Source of the DNA: Streptomyces sp. CBMA152
Lineage (GTDB): Bacteria > Actinomycetota > Actinomycetes > Streptomycetales > Streptomycetaceae
Reading direction: 5' to 3'
NCBI RefSeq assembly: GCF_014596475.1
Contig: NZ_MECJ01000028.1
Coordinates: 372,001-436,000 of the forward strand
Length of the DNA: 64,000 nucleotides
Shown here piece after piece: positions 7,930 to 16,096 of this stretch (position 1 is its first letter; the number at the start of each line of letters is the position of its first letter). Made by a program: the position numbers and the translations under genes. The notes under the pieces were generated by a model that searched no databases, was not told where the DNA came from, and saw only the letters and a list, made by a program, of their open reading frames with translations.

Positions 7930-9096
7930 TCACACCCAGCGATCGAGGCCGCTGTCGAGCCGTCGATCGGCCGTTCGCGCGGCGGTGTCCGGGGTCTGCT
8001 GCGGGGACGCGGTGACGCTCGTCCGGTACGCCGACGACAGCACCGGCGCCTGCGTCGGCAGGCTCGGCGAGGCGTCCGCGCCGCCCGGAACGACGGGCGG
8101 CCACGGGTTCGCCGAGGGCGCGCTGCTCCAGCTCACGGTGGGCAGCTTCGGGGCCGAGCCGTCACGTCCGCCGCGTCCGCCGTCCGTGCCGCCGGGGGCC
8201 CAATGGCCGTCCCCCTTGTCGTCGCCGGAGCCGCCCTTGCCGCCCGAGTCACCGGAGTCGCCCTTGCCGCCCGAGTCGCCCTTGCCGCCGGAGCCCTTCT
8301 TGGCGGCCTTGTCCGCCTCGTCGATCACCCGGTCGCACAGCCGCTTCACATTGGCGGCGCCCTGAGCGGCGTTTTCCAGCCAGTGCCGACGCGTCTGGTC
8401 GAGCCGGTCCGAGCGGTAGTCGCGGCACGCCTCGACGGTCTTGGCGGCCCAGTCGGCGGCGGGCACATCGTCCTTGGTCGCCGGGTCGGGCGTGGCCGAC
8501 GGGTGCCCGTCGGTACCGGCGGACGCGCCGGCGCTCGGCGAGCCGGGCCCGCCCGAGGGCGTACGGCTCGGCGACGGCGACTTCGGGGCGTGCGACCGGC
8601 CCGTACTCGCGGGCGAGTCCGAGGAGATGGGCCCGGGGGTCGCGGCGCCCGACACCGACGAGACGGGCTCGGGGTCGGCGGTGCCGAGCCCGGGCAGCAC
8701 ACCGGTACCGGCGGCCACGGCCACCCCGCCGAGCGCGCACCCGGCCAGGGCCGCGGCCAGGCCGAAGCGGACGGGCCGCAGGCGGCGGCTCCGCCCGGGC
8801 TCGCGGGACTTCTTCGAGCTGCGGCCGACCTGGACGACGTGGTCGGCCACGGCGGCGGTGGGTGCGGCGGCGCTCTGCGCGCGCGCCTGCCGGAAGGCGG
8901 CCAGCGCGGCCGCCTCACCGGGGAGTTCACGGGCGGCCGGGGCGGGCGCGGTCTGCGGGTGCTCGATCGCGCGCAGCACCGCGGAGAGCCGTTCGGCCTG
9001 CTCGCGCGCGTGATCGTCGACGGGTACGACCGGTTCGCCGCGGAGCAGCCGCTCTGCGGCGTCCTCGTCCAGCCACTCGTGGCGCTCGTCGGCCAT
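7930..9096 (-). CDS. Single-pass membrane protein coupled to an ECF sigma factor (possible anti-sigma)
   Basis: A 388-residue protein starting MADERHEWLDEDAAERLLRG at 9096. Its ATG overlaps the sigma-factor stop by one base, so the pair is translationally coupled. The cytoplasmic N-terminus (about 115 residues) is charged and helical. One transmembrane segment follows (FGLAAALAGCALGGVAVAAG). The outer part is a Ser/Pro/Thr-rich stalk, a short helical region with two cysteines (EACRDYRSD ... VKRLCDRVID), then a Gly/Asp/Lys-rich low-complexity stretch. I see no zinc-binding HxxxCxxC motif, so it is not a ZAS-type anti-sigma. Regulation of the sigma factor is inferred only from coupling and topology. 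Confidence 0.75.
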   Translation of the reverse strand: MADERHEWLDEDAAERLLRGEPVVPVDDHAREQAERLSAVLRAIEHPQTAPAPAARELPGEAAALAAFRQARAQSAAAPTAAVADHVVQVGRSSKKSREPGRSRRLRPVRFGLAAALAGCALGGVAVAAGTGVLPGLGTADPEPVSSVSGAATPGPISSDSPASTGRSHAPKSPSPSRTPSGGPGSPSAGASAGTDGHPSATPDPATKDDVPAADWAAKTVEACRDYRSDRLDQTRRHWLENAAQGAANVKRLCDRVIDEADKAAKKGSGGKGDSGGKGDSGDSGGKGGSGDDKGDGHWAPGGTDGGRGGRDGSAPKLPTVSWSSAPSANPWPPVVPGGADASPSLPTQAPVLSSAYRTSVTASPQQTPDTAARTADRRLDSGLDRWV

Positions 9097-9743
9097 CACA
9101 TGTCCTTCTGCGTCGGCGCGCCCGATTGCGTCACACCGCACGACCGATTGCGTTGCGGCGGCACACCACCGAGATCCGGGCCGTTCTCCGAGCCGAGCAG
9201 CTCGGCCAGCCTCTTGAGGCCGCGATGGGCGGCCGTGCGCACCGCGCCGGGCCGCTTGCCCAGCGTCTCGGCCGCGCTCTTCGCGTCGAGCCCGACCACC
9301 ACCCGCAGCACCACGGCCTCGGCCTGGTCCTGCGGCAGTTGTGCGATGAGCGCCATCGTACGTCCCGTGGCGAGGGACTCCATCGCCTCGCCCGCCGTGT
9401 CCGAGTCGGCGGCGCGGCCGGTCAGCTCGGTCTCGTCGCCGCCGACGGCGGGGCGCCGGCCCCGCATGCGTATGTGGTCGAGCGCCCGGTTGCGCGCGAT
9501 GGTGGCGGCCCAGCCCCGGAAGCGGTCCGCGTCGCCGCTGAACCGCTCGATGTCCCGCGCTATCTGGAGCCACGCCTCGGAGGTCACGTCCTCGGCCTCG
9601 GCCTCGCCCACGAGTGTGCGGGTGTAGCCGAGCAGCCTCGGGTGCACCGCGCGGTACACGGCACGGAACGCGTTCTCGTCGCCGTCCTGTGCCGCGAGTA
9701 TCGCGGTGGTCAGCTCCGCGTCTTCCCCCTGCACTCTCCGCAC
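9096..9743 (-). CDS. ECF RNA polymerase sigma factor
   Basis: A 215-residue group 4 sigma factor. Region 2 is seen in AFRAVYRAVHPRLLGYTRTLVG and AEDVTSEAWLQIARDIERF, with core-binding and -10 recognition in FRGWAATIARNRALDHIR. Region 4 is QLPQDQAEAVVLRVVVGLDAKSAAETLGKRPGAVRTAAHRGLKRL, the -35 helix-turn-helix. The start may be the GTG at 9743 or the second GTG at 9734. It is a paralogue of the sigma factor at 10032-10622 and is coupled to the membrane protein downstream. Confidence 0.9.
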   Translation of the reverse strand: MRRVQGEDAELTTAILAAQDGDENAFRAVYRAVHPRLLGYTRTLVGEAEAEDVTSEAWLQIARDIERFSGDADRFRGWAATIARNRALDHIRMRGRRPAVGGDETELTGRAADSDTAGEAMESLATGRTMALIAQLPQDQAEAVVLRVVVGLDAKSAAETLGKRPGAVRTAAHRGLKRLAELLGSENGPDLGGVPPQRNRSCGVTQSGAPTQKDM

Positions 9744-10031
9744 CCTGCCCTGGTGTCGCAGCCGGTCCCGCTGCCGCGCCGATCGGCGCGAAGGAGCACG
9801 CTACGGCCTGTACGGCGGTTAAGTCCATTACTTGTACAACCCGCAACAATTCACTGACTCAGCGCGGTGTGACAGAAACCGCAGCGTTGGCGCTGAGAGG
9901 AGTACGGGGTCGCCACACGGCCCCGACGGAAGGCGACCGGGGCCTCTCCTGTGGGGGGTGGCGGCCCCGGTCGTCCTCCCGATCTCCGACTCCCGCTCCC
10001 CGTGCGCCCGTTACGGCGCCGCGCGAGCCGG
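9744..10031. promoter_or_regulatory. Upstream region of the first ECF sigma gene; small hairpin
   Basis: A 288-bp gap. Its left 110 bp are relatively AT-rich and should hold the promoter of the gene at 9743, but no consensus ECF promoter could be fixed. GGCCCCG (9919-9925) and CGGGGCC (9938-9944) can form a 7-bp hairpin downstream of the second sigma gene and may terminate it. No ORF was supported. Confidence 0.35.
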
Positions 10032-10622
10032 TCACGAGTCCTCCTCCGGCGACAGCCGTGCCGCGAGGCGGCGCAACCCCCGGTGTGCGGCGGTGCGGAC
10101 CGACCCCGGGCGTTTGCCGAGGACCCTTCCCGCCGCGGCCCCGTCGAGCCCGGCCACCACCCGTAGCAGTACCGCCTCCGCCTGTTCGCGGGGCAGCGTG
10201 GCGATCACCTCCAGGACCCAGCTCGTCGCCAGCGCCTCCAGGGCCGCTTCGGCCGTGTCCTGGCCGCCGGGGAGTTCCAGGGCCTCCTGGTCGAGCGGTA
10301 CGCCCCGGGGTCTTCGGCGCTGGCGGCGCAGATGGTCCATGGCGCGATGGCGGGCGATCGTGGCGCTCCAGGCCCGGAACCCGGCCCCGTCGCCCCGGAA
10401 GCGCGCCAGATCACGGGCTATCTCCAGCCACGCCTCGGACATCACGTCCTCGGCGTCGGCCCCCACCAGACCGCGTACGTACGCGAGCAGCCCCGGGTGA
10501 ACGAGCCGGTAGGCGACCGCGAAGGCCCGCTCGTCCCCCTCCTGGGCACGCGCGACGGCCGCTCCGAGCTCCGCGTCGTCGCTCCGGTTCCGGCCACGGC
10601 GCTGGTCCCCACCCCTGCCCAT
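10032..10622 (-). CDS. ECF RNA polymerase sigma factor (paralogue)
   Basis: A 196-residue group 4 sigma factor closely resembling the one at 9096-9743. Shared blocks are AYRLVHPGLLAYVRGLVGADAEDVMSEAWLEIARDLARF (region 2), FRAWSATIARHRAMDHLRRQ, and the region 4 helix-turn-helix LPREQAEAVLLRVVAGLDGAAAGRVLGKRPGSVRTAAHRGLRRL. It probably arose by tandem duplication. It has no coupled membrane partner; its neighbour upstream is the hexosaminidase gene on the same strand, separated by a terminator. Whether the two sigma factors share promoters is unknown. Confidence 0.9.
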   Translation of the reverse strand: MGRGGDQRRGRNRSDDAELGAAVARAQEGDERAFAVAYRLVHPGLLAYVRGLVGADAEDVMSEAWLEIARDLARFRGDGAGFRAWSATIARHRAMDHLRRQRRRPRGVPLDQEALELPGGQDTAEAALEALATSWVLEVIATLPREQAEAVLLRVVAGLDGAAAGRVLGKRPGSVRTAAHRGLRRLAARLSPEEDS

Positions 10623-10637
10623 GGTCTGTTCTGCGCG

Positions 10638-10670
10638 CGGGGGCGCGGAAGTGTCACTTCCGCGCCCCCG
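10638..10670 (-). terminator. Hairpin terminator after the hexosaminidase gene
   Basis: CGGGGGCGCGGAAGTG (10638-10653) and CACTTCCGCGCCCCCG (10655-10670) are exact 16-nt complements separated by one base, so the folded stem is slightly shorter with a small loop. It lies just past the stop codon of the gene ending at 10684 and upstream of the sigma gene start. Confidence 0.75.
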
Positions 10671-10683
10671 TGCGGCACCGCGC

Positions 10684-12327
10684 TCAGCCCAGCTTGTCCG
10701 CGAGCTCCTTGAACGCCTCCCACTCCAGGGCGGGCGTCCGCGGGTCCCAGAGCTTCTGGGCCAGCGCCCGCAGCGGCATCCGGATGCCCTTGGCCACCTG
10801 GTCCTGGGTCTGCGCGTCGGCGTAGTCGCACCACACCGCGAGCCGGGCGCCGAGGATCTGGTCCGAGTAGCGCGCGGGCACCGGCGTGGTGCCGCGCAGC
10901 ACCAGCGGGGTCCACTCCTGGTAGATGCGGCGGCCGGTGGGGTACTTGAAGTCGTTGGGCTCGCCGAGCACGTAGTACAGGTACTCGTCGTTGAGGTTGA
11001 CCGTCCTGCGGCCCTCGGCCAGGTACTCCTCGGGCGGGCGCGCGCCCAGCTCCTTGCCGGTCCAGTACTCGACCTCGCGGGCCGGGTCGGGGGCGACGTG
11101 GGTGCCCTTGAAGTAGCCGTCGTTCCACGCCTTGAACGTCTTGCCGAACGGCCGCAACGTCGCCGCCCGGTCGTTCAGCCAGCCGGTCGCGAGGTCCTGT
11201 ATGTCGCCCTTGGCGCCGTACTTGGCCTGCGCGGCGGCGGCCAGTCCCGGGTAGGCGGCCTCGGGGTCCTTGGCCATCAGCGCCAGGTACTCGTCGCCGC
11301 CGAGGTGCCAGTACGCGCCCGGGAAGAGGTCCGCGTACTCGCGCAGCAGATCGTCCACGAGCTTCGCCGCGGCCGGGTCGGCGATGTCGACCGCGCCCTT
11401 GGTGACCTTGCCGGTGGCGTCCTTCAGCTCCAGGTCGGGGTGCGCCTTGAGGACCGCGCCCAGGTGCCCCGGCGAGTCGATCTCCGGGACCACCTCGATG
11501 TGCAGGCGCCGGGCGAGCGCCACGATCCGCTCCACCTCGCGCTTGCTGAGGTGGTCGCGCGAGACCACCTCGGGGTGCGAGGCGGACTCGATACGGAAGC
11601 CCTGGTCGTCGGAGAAGTGCAGCCCCAGCTGGTTCATCTTGAGGTCGGCCATCTCGCGCAGCCGGGCCTCTATCCAGGCCGCGGTGAAGGGCTTGCGCGC
11701 GATGTCGAGGTTGAGCCCCCGCTGCGGGCGGTCGGGCTTGTCCTCGACGGTGCCCTCGGGCATCACCCCGCCGCCGCGCAGCGCCTGCTTGAGGGTGCGG
11801 GTGCCGTAGAAGACCCCGGCCTCGTCGGGCCCGGTGATCTTCACCGTACGGTCGCGGGCGGTCAGCGTGTACGACTCGGGGGCGGCCTGCTTGGTGGGGG
11901 TCAGGGCCAGCTCTATGTCGCCGGGGCGCGGCGCCGCGCCCTGCGCGTACTCCGCGGACAGCTCCCCGGCGAGCAGCTGGCCCTCGTCGGTCAGCGCCTC
12001 GCTGCCGGTGGCCACGACCACGCGGGTGGTCGCGACGGGCCGGAAACCGGGGCCGCGCGCGGGCTCGTGGCGGGCCACGGCGGGGATGGTGCGGGGCGGC
12101 GAGGAGAGCGGGTAGATCGGGGTGGGCGAGGCGGTCGCGCCCGGCTTGGCGTCGACACGCCCGCCGTGGCCGCCGTGGGTGTCGTCCTCGGGCCAGACCA
12201 CCACGGTGAGCGCGAGGGCGGCGGCCGCCACCACGGCGACGCGTGCCACCAGGGCGCCCCGGGACATCCGGGTCGTCCGGTCACCCCGGGCGCCATCGGC
12301 GCCGGCACTCCTGGACTGCGACATCAC
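10684..12327 (-). CDS. Family GH20 beta-N-acetylhexosaminidase, membrane-anchored or secreted
   Basis: A 547-residue enzyme expected to release terminal GlcNAc or GalNAc from chitin fragments or glycoconjugates outside the cell. The N-terminus has a positively charged start and one hydrophobic segment (ALVARVAVVAAAALALTVVV, about 25-44) without a clear cleavage site. A GH20b-like domain (VVVATGSEALTDEGQLLAGEL) precedes the catalytic barrel, which shows RGLNLDIARKPF, LGLHFSDDQGFRIE, VVPEIDSPGHLGA and the Asp-Glu catalytic pair in YWHLGGDEY. A tryptophan-rich binding site appears near FKAWNDGYF and EVEYWTG. The GTG at 12327 has GGAGG 7 nt upstream; an ATG follows it directly. Confidence 0.9.
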   Translation of the reverse strand: MMSQSRSAGADGARGDRTTRMSRGALVARVAVVAAAALALTVVVWPEDDTHGGHGGRVDAKPGATASPTPIYPLSSPPRTIPAVARHEPARGPGFRPVATTRVVVATGSEALTDEGQLLAGELSAEYAQGAAPRPGDIELALTPTKQAAPESYTLTARDRTVKITGPDEAGVFYGTRTLKQALRGGGVMPEGTVEDKPDRPQRGLNLDIARKPFTAAWIEARLREMADLKMNQLGLHFSDDQGFRIESASHPEVVSRDHLSKREVERIVALARRLHIEVVPEIDSPGHLGAVLKAHPDLELKDATGKVTKGAVDIADPAAAKLVDDLLREYADLFPGAYWHLGGDEYLALMAKDPEAAYPGLAAAAQAKYGAKGDIQDLATGWLNDRAATLRPFGKTFKAWNDGYFKGTHVAPDPAREVEYWTGKELGARPPEEYLAEGRRTVNLNDEYLYYVLGEPNDFKYPTGRRIYQEWTPLVLRGTTPVPARYSDQILGARLAVWCDYADAQTQDQVAKGIRMPLRALAQKLWDPRTPALEWEAFKELADKLG

Positions 12328-12588
12328 TCAGAATCCTCCCATACGGGAACAAGTCCGGCGAAAGCGAGCGAAAGTGGCCCGGAGGCGTCCACTATGCGCA
12401 CCTCACCCCGCACGTCCGGGTGAAATTCGCGCATCCGTCGGGCACCCCCCACCTCGCGTCGATAGCGTGGCGGCACTCCCACCTCTGCTTCCCCTCCCGC
12501 CTCTGCGTCGTCTCCCCGGCGGCGTGCGTATGAAGCCGCCGTTCCCCCGTACGTTCCTCCAGCTCGTCGCCCGCTCTAGGAGCCCACG
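12328..12588. other. Gene-free divergent region
   Basis: About 260 bp between the hexosaminidase start and the OHCU-like gene. It carries the minus-strand GGAGG ribosome-binding site at its left end and AGGAG (12578-12582) at its right end. The middle is pyrimidine-rich. No promoter could be assigned with confidence. Confidence 0.35.
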
Positions 12589-12672
12589 CTGTCCAGCGAA
12601 TCCCACGCCGGCCCCCGGAAGCGACCTTCGCCACTTCATCACACTCCCTGCCCCGCGCCCCGTCCGGCCACA

Positions 12673-13215
12673 GTGGGGCAATCCCATGCGAACCCCGGCA
12701 TTCCGGGCCCGTACGAGGCTCTGGCCGATGGACTCCGGCGCCTCAACCATGCCCCGGCGGCGGCCGCCGAAGCCGCGCTGCTCGCCTGCTGTGCCAGCCG
12801 CCGGTGGGCGCTGCGGCTGACCGCCCACCGGCCGTACCCGGACCTGGACGCGCTGCTCGCCGCCGCCGACGAGGCCAGCTACGACCTCTCCCCCGGCGAT
12901 CTCGCCGAGGCCCTGGCCGACGAGCGCTCGCCCGGTCTGCACCCCTCGGCCCCGCAGTCGGCGCACACCGCGCTGCGGGCCGCGCACGCCGCGTACGAGA
13001 GCAGGTTCAAGTACGCCTTCGTGATCTGCCTGGAAGGGCTGCGGCCCACCGAGCACCTCAACCAGATGCTCGCGGGGATCCGGGTGCGGATGACCAACGA
13101 GCGCGAGGAGGAGTCCGTCATCGCCGCGGAGGAGCTGCGCCGACTCGCCCGTGCGCGGCTCGCCCATCTCGTAACCAATCATCCAGAAACGGACAGCGCG
13201 GTCGCCACCCGCTGA
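12673..13215 (+). CDS. OHCU decarboxylase-like protein (uricase pathway family)
   Basis: A 180-residue helical protein (counting from the GTG at 12673) resembling 2-oxo-4-hydroxy-4-carboxy-5-ureidoimidazoline decarboxylases, which act after urate oxidase. The core ESRFKYAFVICLEGLRPTEHLNQMLAGIRVRM matches the family's FxFVxCxxG block, followed by the NEREEESVIAAEELRRLARARLAHL helix. The His-Pro-type motif near the active site is poorly conserved here (LTAHRPYPDLDAL), so activity is uncertain. The reading frame opens at 12580. The GTG has no ribosome-binding site, whereas a CTG at 12589 has AGGAG 6 nt upstream, so the true start may be CTG at 12589 (208 residues). No other urate gene is adjacent. 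Confidence 0.65.
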   Translation: MGQSHANPGIPGPYEALADGLRRLNHAPAAAAEAALLACCASRRWALRLTAHRPYPDLDALLAAADEASYDLSPGDLAEALADERSPGLHPSAPQSAHTALRAAHAAYESRFKYAFVICLEGLRPTEHLNQMLAGIRVRMTNEREEESVIAAEELRRLARARLAHLVTNHPETDSAVATR

Positions 13216-13443
13216 ACGCCTGTCCGCCACCGGCCCGCTGACGGCTCGTCCACGCCCGCAGTGGGCCCGTCGGATAGCCCGTCCGAGGCTGTTTGATTGC
13301 CTGTTTGATCACACCTGCGGACCCCGCGCGAACGAACCGACATCTCGTCGCTACGATGACCGGGGCCGGTGGACCGTACCCGGCCGGGTCAGACCGACAG
13401 TCAAGCCGGCCGGCCCTAGTCCCCGCTCCCGGAGGGTTTTTCC
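13216..13443 (+). promoter_or_regulatory. sdhCDAB promoter region with direct repeats
   Basis: This 228-bp leader contains a tandem repeat, CTGTTTGATTGC followed by CTGTTTGATCAC (13289-13312, 12-bp period), and a TACGAT -10 candidate at 13352-13357. GGAGG lies near 13432, just upstream of the sdhC GTG. The repeats could bind a regulator; none is known to me for this sequence. Confidence 0.45.
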
Positions 13444-13824
13444 GTGCCGGCTGGAACGCTGTACCGCGGCCGGGAAGGTATGTGGTCGTGGGTGGCTCAT
13501 CGAGTCACCGGTGTCCTCATCTTCTTCTTCCTGTTCGTCCATGTCCTCGACACCGCACTCGTGCGTGTCTCCCCCGAGGACTACGACAAGGTCGTCGCTA
13601 CCTACAAGACGCCCATCGTGGCGCTTTTGGAGTACGGCCTCGTCGCCGCCATCCTCTTCCACGCGCTCAACGGTCTCCGCATCATCGCGGTCGACTTCTG
13701 GGCCAAGGGCCCCCGATACCAGAAGCAGATGCTGTGGTCCGTCGTGGGCATCTGGGTCGTTCTGATGATCGGCGCGCTGTACCCCGTGCTCGGTCACGCC
13801 GCCCGTGAACTGTTCGGGAGCTGA
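13444..13824 (+). CDS. sdhC: Succinate dehydrogenase cytochrome b556 subunit SdhC
   Basis: A 126-residue membrane anchor of complex II. It shows MWSWVAHRVTGVLIFFFLFVHVLD, with the SxxHRxTG motif characteristic of SdhC, and a second histidine in AILFHALNGLRII that is a candidate haem ligand. Three transmembrane helices are evident. GGAGG supports the GTG start. It is the first gene of sdhCDAB, with 9 bp to sdhD. Confidence 0.95.
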   Translation: MPAGTLYRGREGMWSWVAHRVTGVLIFFFLFVHVLDTALVRVSPEDYDKVVATYKTPIVALLEYGLVAAILFHALNGLRIIAVDFWAKGPRYQKQMLWSVVGIWVVLMIGALYPVLGHAARELFGS

Positions 13825-13833
13825 GGTCTGATC

Positions 13834-14310
13834 ATGTCTGCCGAAACCACTGCCGCGATCGGCGAGGTCGAGGGCGCGAGCCTGTACGACGCCGACAATC
13901 CGGCGCCGCTCATCGAGGCCCCGCGTCAGCGGACCAAGAAGACGCCGAAGTCGACGCGCACCAACTTCGAGCTGTACGGCTGGCTGTTCATGCGGCTGTC
14001 CGGCGTCGTCCTGGTCGTCCTCGTCGTCACCCACCTGTGCATCCAGCTGGTGCTCGACGGCGGCGTCTCCAAGATCGGCTTCGCCTTCGTGGCGGGCCGC
14101 TGGGCGAACCCCTTCTGGCAGGTCTGGGACCTGGCCATGCTGTGGCTCGCGATGCTGCACGGCGCCAACGGCCTGCGCACGGTCATCAACGACTACGCGC
14201 AGCGGGACAACACCCGCTTCTGGCTGAAGATGCTGCTCTACACCGCCACGGTGTTCACCGTCCTGCTGGGCACGCTGGTGATCTTCACCTTCGACCCGAA
14301 CATCCGCTAG
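13834..14310 (+). CDS. sdhD: Succinate dehydrogenase membrane anchor SdhD
   Basis: A 158-residue membrane subunit. A soluble N-terminus of about 50 residues precedes three hydrophobic helices: LFMRLSGVVLVVLVVTHLCIQL, LAMLWLAMLHGANGLRTVI and LLYTATVFTVLLGTLVIF. The histidines in VVTHL and MLHGANGL are likely haem or quinone-site residues. It sits between sdhC and sdhA with short spacers, so it forms the anchor of the same complex. Confidence 0.93.
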   Translation: MSAETTAAIGEVEGASLYDADNPAPLIEAPRQRTKKTPKSTRTNFELYGWLFMRLSGVVLVVLVVTHLCIQLVLDGGVSKIGFAFVAGRWANPFWQVWDLAMLWLAMLHGANGLRTVINDYAQRDNTRFWLKMLLYTATVFTVLLGTLVIFTFDPNIR

Positions 14311-14341
14311 GCCACGGGCTGAGGGACTGAGGAATTCACTG

Positions 14342-16096
14342 ATGAAGATCCACAAGTACGACACCGTCATCGTCGGCGCCGGTGGCGCCGGTATGCGCGC
14401 CGCCATCGAGGCGACGAAGCGCAGCCGCACCGCCGTGCTCACGAAGCTCTACCCCACGCGTTCCCACACGGGCGCGGCGCAGGGCGGCATGGCCGCCGCG
14501 CTCGCCAACGTGGAGGAGGACAACTGGGAGTGGCACACCTTCGACACGATCAAGGGTGGTGACTACCTGGTCGACCAGGACGCCGCCGAGATCCTGGCGA
14601 AGGAGGCCATCGACGCGGTCCTCGACCTGGAGAAGATGGGCCTGCCGTTCGGCCGTACGCCGGCCGGCGAGATCGACCAGCGCCGTTTCGGCGGTCACTC
14701 CCGCAACCACGGCGAGGCCCCGGTCCGTCGTGCCTGCTACTCGGGCGACCGCACCGGCCACATGATCCTCCAGACGCTGTACCAGAACTGCATCAAGGAG
14801 GGCGTGGAGTTCTTCAACGAGTTCTACGTGCTCGACCAGCTCATCACCGAGGTCGACGGCGTCAAGACGTCCGCCGGTGTGGTGGCGTACGAGCTCGCGA
14901 CCGGCGAGATCCACGTCTTCCAGGCGAAGTCCGTGATCTACGCCTCCGGCGGCACCGGCAAGTTCTTCAAGGTGACCTCCAACGCGCACACCCTGACCGG
15001 TGACGGCCAGGCCGCCTGCTACCGCCGCGGTCTGCCCCTGGAGGACATGGAGTTCTTCCAGTTCCACCCGACGGGCATCTGGCGCATGGGCATCCTGCTG
15101 ACGGAGGGCGCCCGTGGTGAGGGCGGCATCCTCCGCAACAAGGACGGCGAGCGCTTCATGGAGAAGTACGCGCCGGTCATGAAGGACCTCGCGTCCCGTG
15201 ACGTCGTGTCGCGCTCCATCTACACGGAGATCCGCGAGGGCCGCGGCTGCGGTCCCGAGGGCGACCACGTCTACCTGGACCTGACGCACCTCCCGCCGGA
15301 GCAGCTGGACGCCAAGCTCCCGGACATCACCGAGTTCGCGCGGACGTACCTGGGTATCGAGCCGTACACGGACCCGATCCCGATCCAGCCCACCGCGCAC
15401 TACGCCATGGGCGGCATCCCGACCAACGTCGAGGGTGAGGTCCTGTCGGACAACACCACCGTCGTCCCGGGTCTGTACGCGGCCGGCGAGGTCGCCTGTG
15501 TCTCCGTGCACGGCGCCAACCGCCTGGGCACCAACTCGCTCCTGGACATCAACGTGTTCGGCAAGCGCGCGGGCATCGCGGCGGCGGAGTACTCGGCGAA
15601 GGCCGACTACGTCGAGCTGCCGGAGAACCCGGCCGAGCTGGTCGAGAAGCAGGTCAAGAACCTGCTCGCATCCACCGGCACCGAGCGGGTCGCGGTCATC
15701 CGCAAGGAGCTGCAGGAGACCATGGACGCCAACGTCATGGTCTTCCGCACCGAGCAGACGATCAAGACGGCGGTCGAGAAGATCGCCGAGCTGCGCGAGC
15801 GCTACAAGAACGTGTCCGTCCAGGACAAGGGCAAGCGCTTCAACACCGACCTCCTGGAGGCCATCGAGCTGGGCAACCTGCTCGACCTGGCCGAGGTCAT
15901 GGCCGTGTCGGCCCTGGCGCGCAAGGAGTCCCGCGGCGGTCACTACCGCGAGGACTACCCCAACCGCGACGACGTCAACTTCATGCGCCACACCATGGCG
16001 TACCGCGAGGTCGCGGACGGCGGCAAGGACTCGATCCGCCTCGACTACAAGCCCGTCGTCCAGACCCGCTACCAGCCGATGGAGCGTAAGTACTGA
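14342..16096 (+). CDS. sdhA: Succinate dehydrogenase flavoprotein subunit SdhA
   Basis: A 584-residue catalytic subunit oxidising succinate to fumarate. The N-terminal FAD fold is TVIVGAGGAGMRAAIEA, and RSHTGAAQGGMAAAL contains the covalent FAD-attachment histidine (His42). RRFGGHSRNHGEAPVRRACY and HPTGIWRMGILLTEGARGEGG carry substrate-site residues, and HYAMGGIPTNVEG and GANRLGTNSLLDINVFG are typical C-terminal FAD-domain motifs. Length matches the family. The stop codon overlaps the sdhB ATG by one base. Confidence 0.97.
   Translation: MKIHKYDTVIVGAGGAGMRAAIEATKRSRTAVLTKLYPTRSHTGAAQGGMAAALANVEEDNWEWHTFDTIKGGDYLVDQDAAEILAKEAIDAVLDLEKMGLPFGRTPAGEIDQRRFGGHSRNHGEAPVRRACYSGDRTGHMILQTLYQNCIKEGVEFFNEFYVLDQLITEVDGVKTSAGVVAYELATGEIHVFQAKSVIYASGGTGKFFKVTSNAHTLTGDGQAACYRRGLPLEDMEFFQFHPTGIWRMGILLTEGARGEGGILRNKDGERFMEKYAPVMKDLASRDVVSRSIYTEIREGRGCGPEGDHVYLDLTHLPPEQLDAKLPDITEFARTYLGIEPYTDPIPIQPTAHYAMGGIPTNVEGEVLSDNTTVVPGLYAAGEVACVSVHGANRLGTNSLLDINVFGKRAGIAAAEYSAKADYVELPENPAELVEKQVKNLLASTGTERVAVIRKELQETMDANVMVFRTEQTIKTAVEKIAELRERYKNVSVQDKGKRFNTDLLEAIELGNLLDLAEVMAVSALARKESRGGHYREDYPNRDDVNFMRHTMAYREVADGGKDSIRLDYKPVVQTRYQPMERKY

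Noticed and set aside
10621..12423. A 600-codon plus-strand frame over the GH20 gene
   Set aside because: Antisense shadow of a gene with a clear catalytic Asp-Glu pair.
14336..15991. A 551-codon open frame antisense to sdhA
   Set aside because: Shadow of sdhA, which carries all family motifs.
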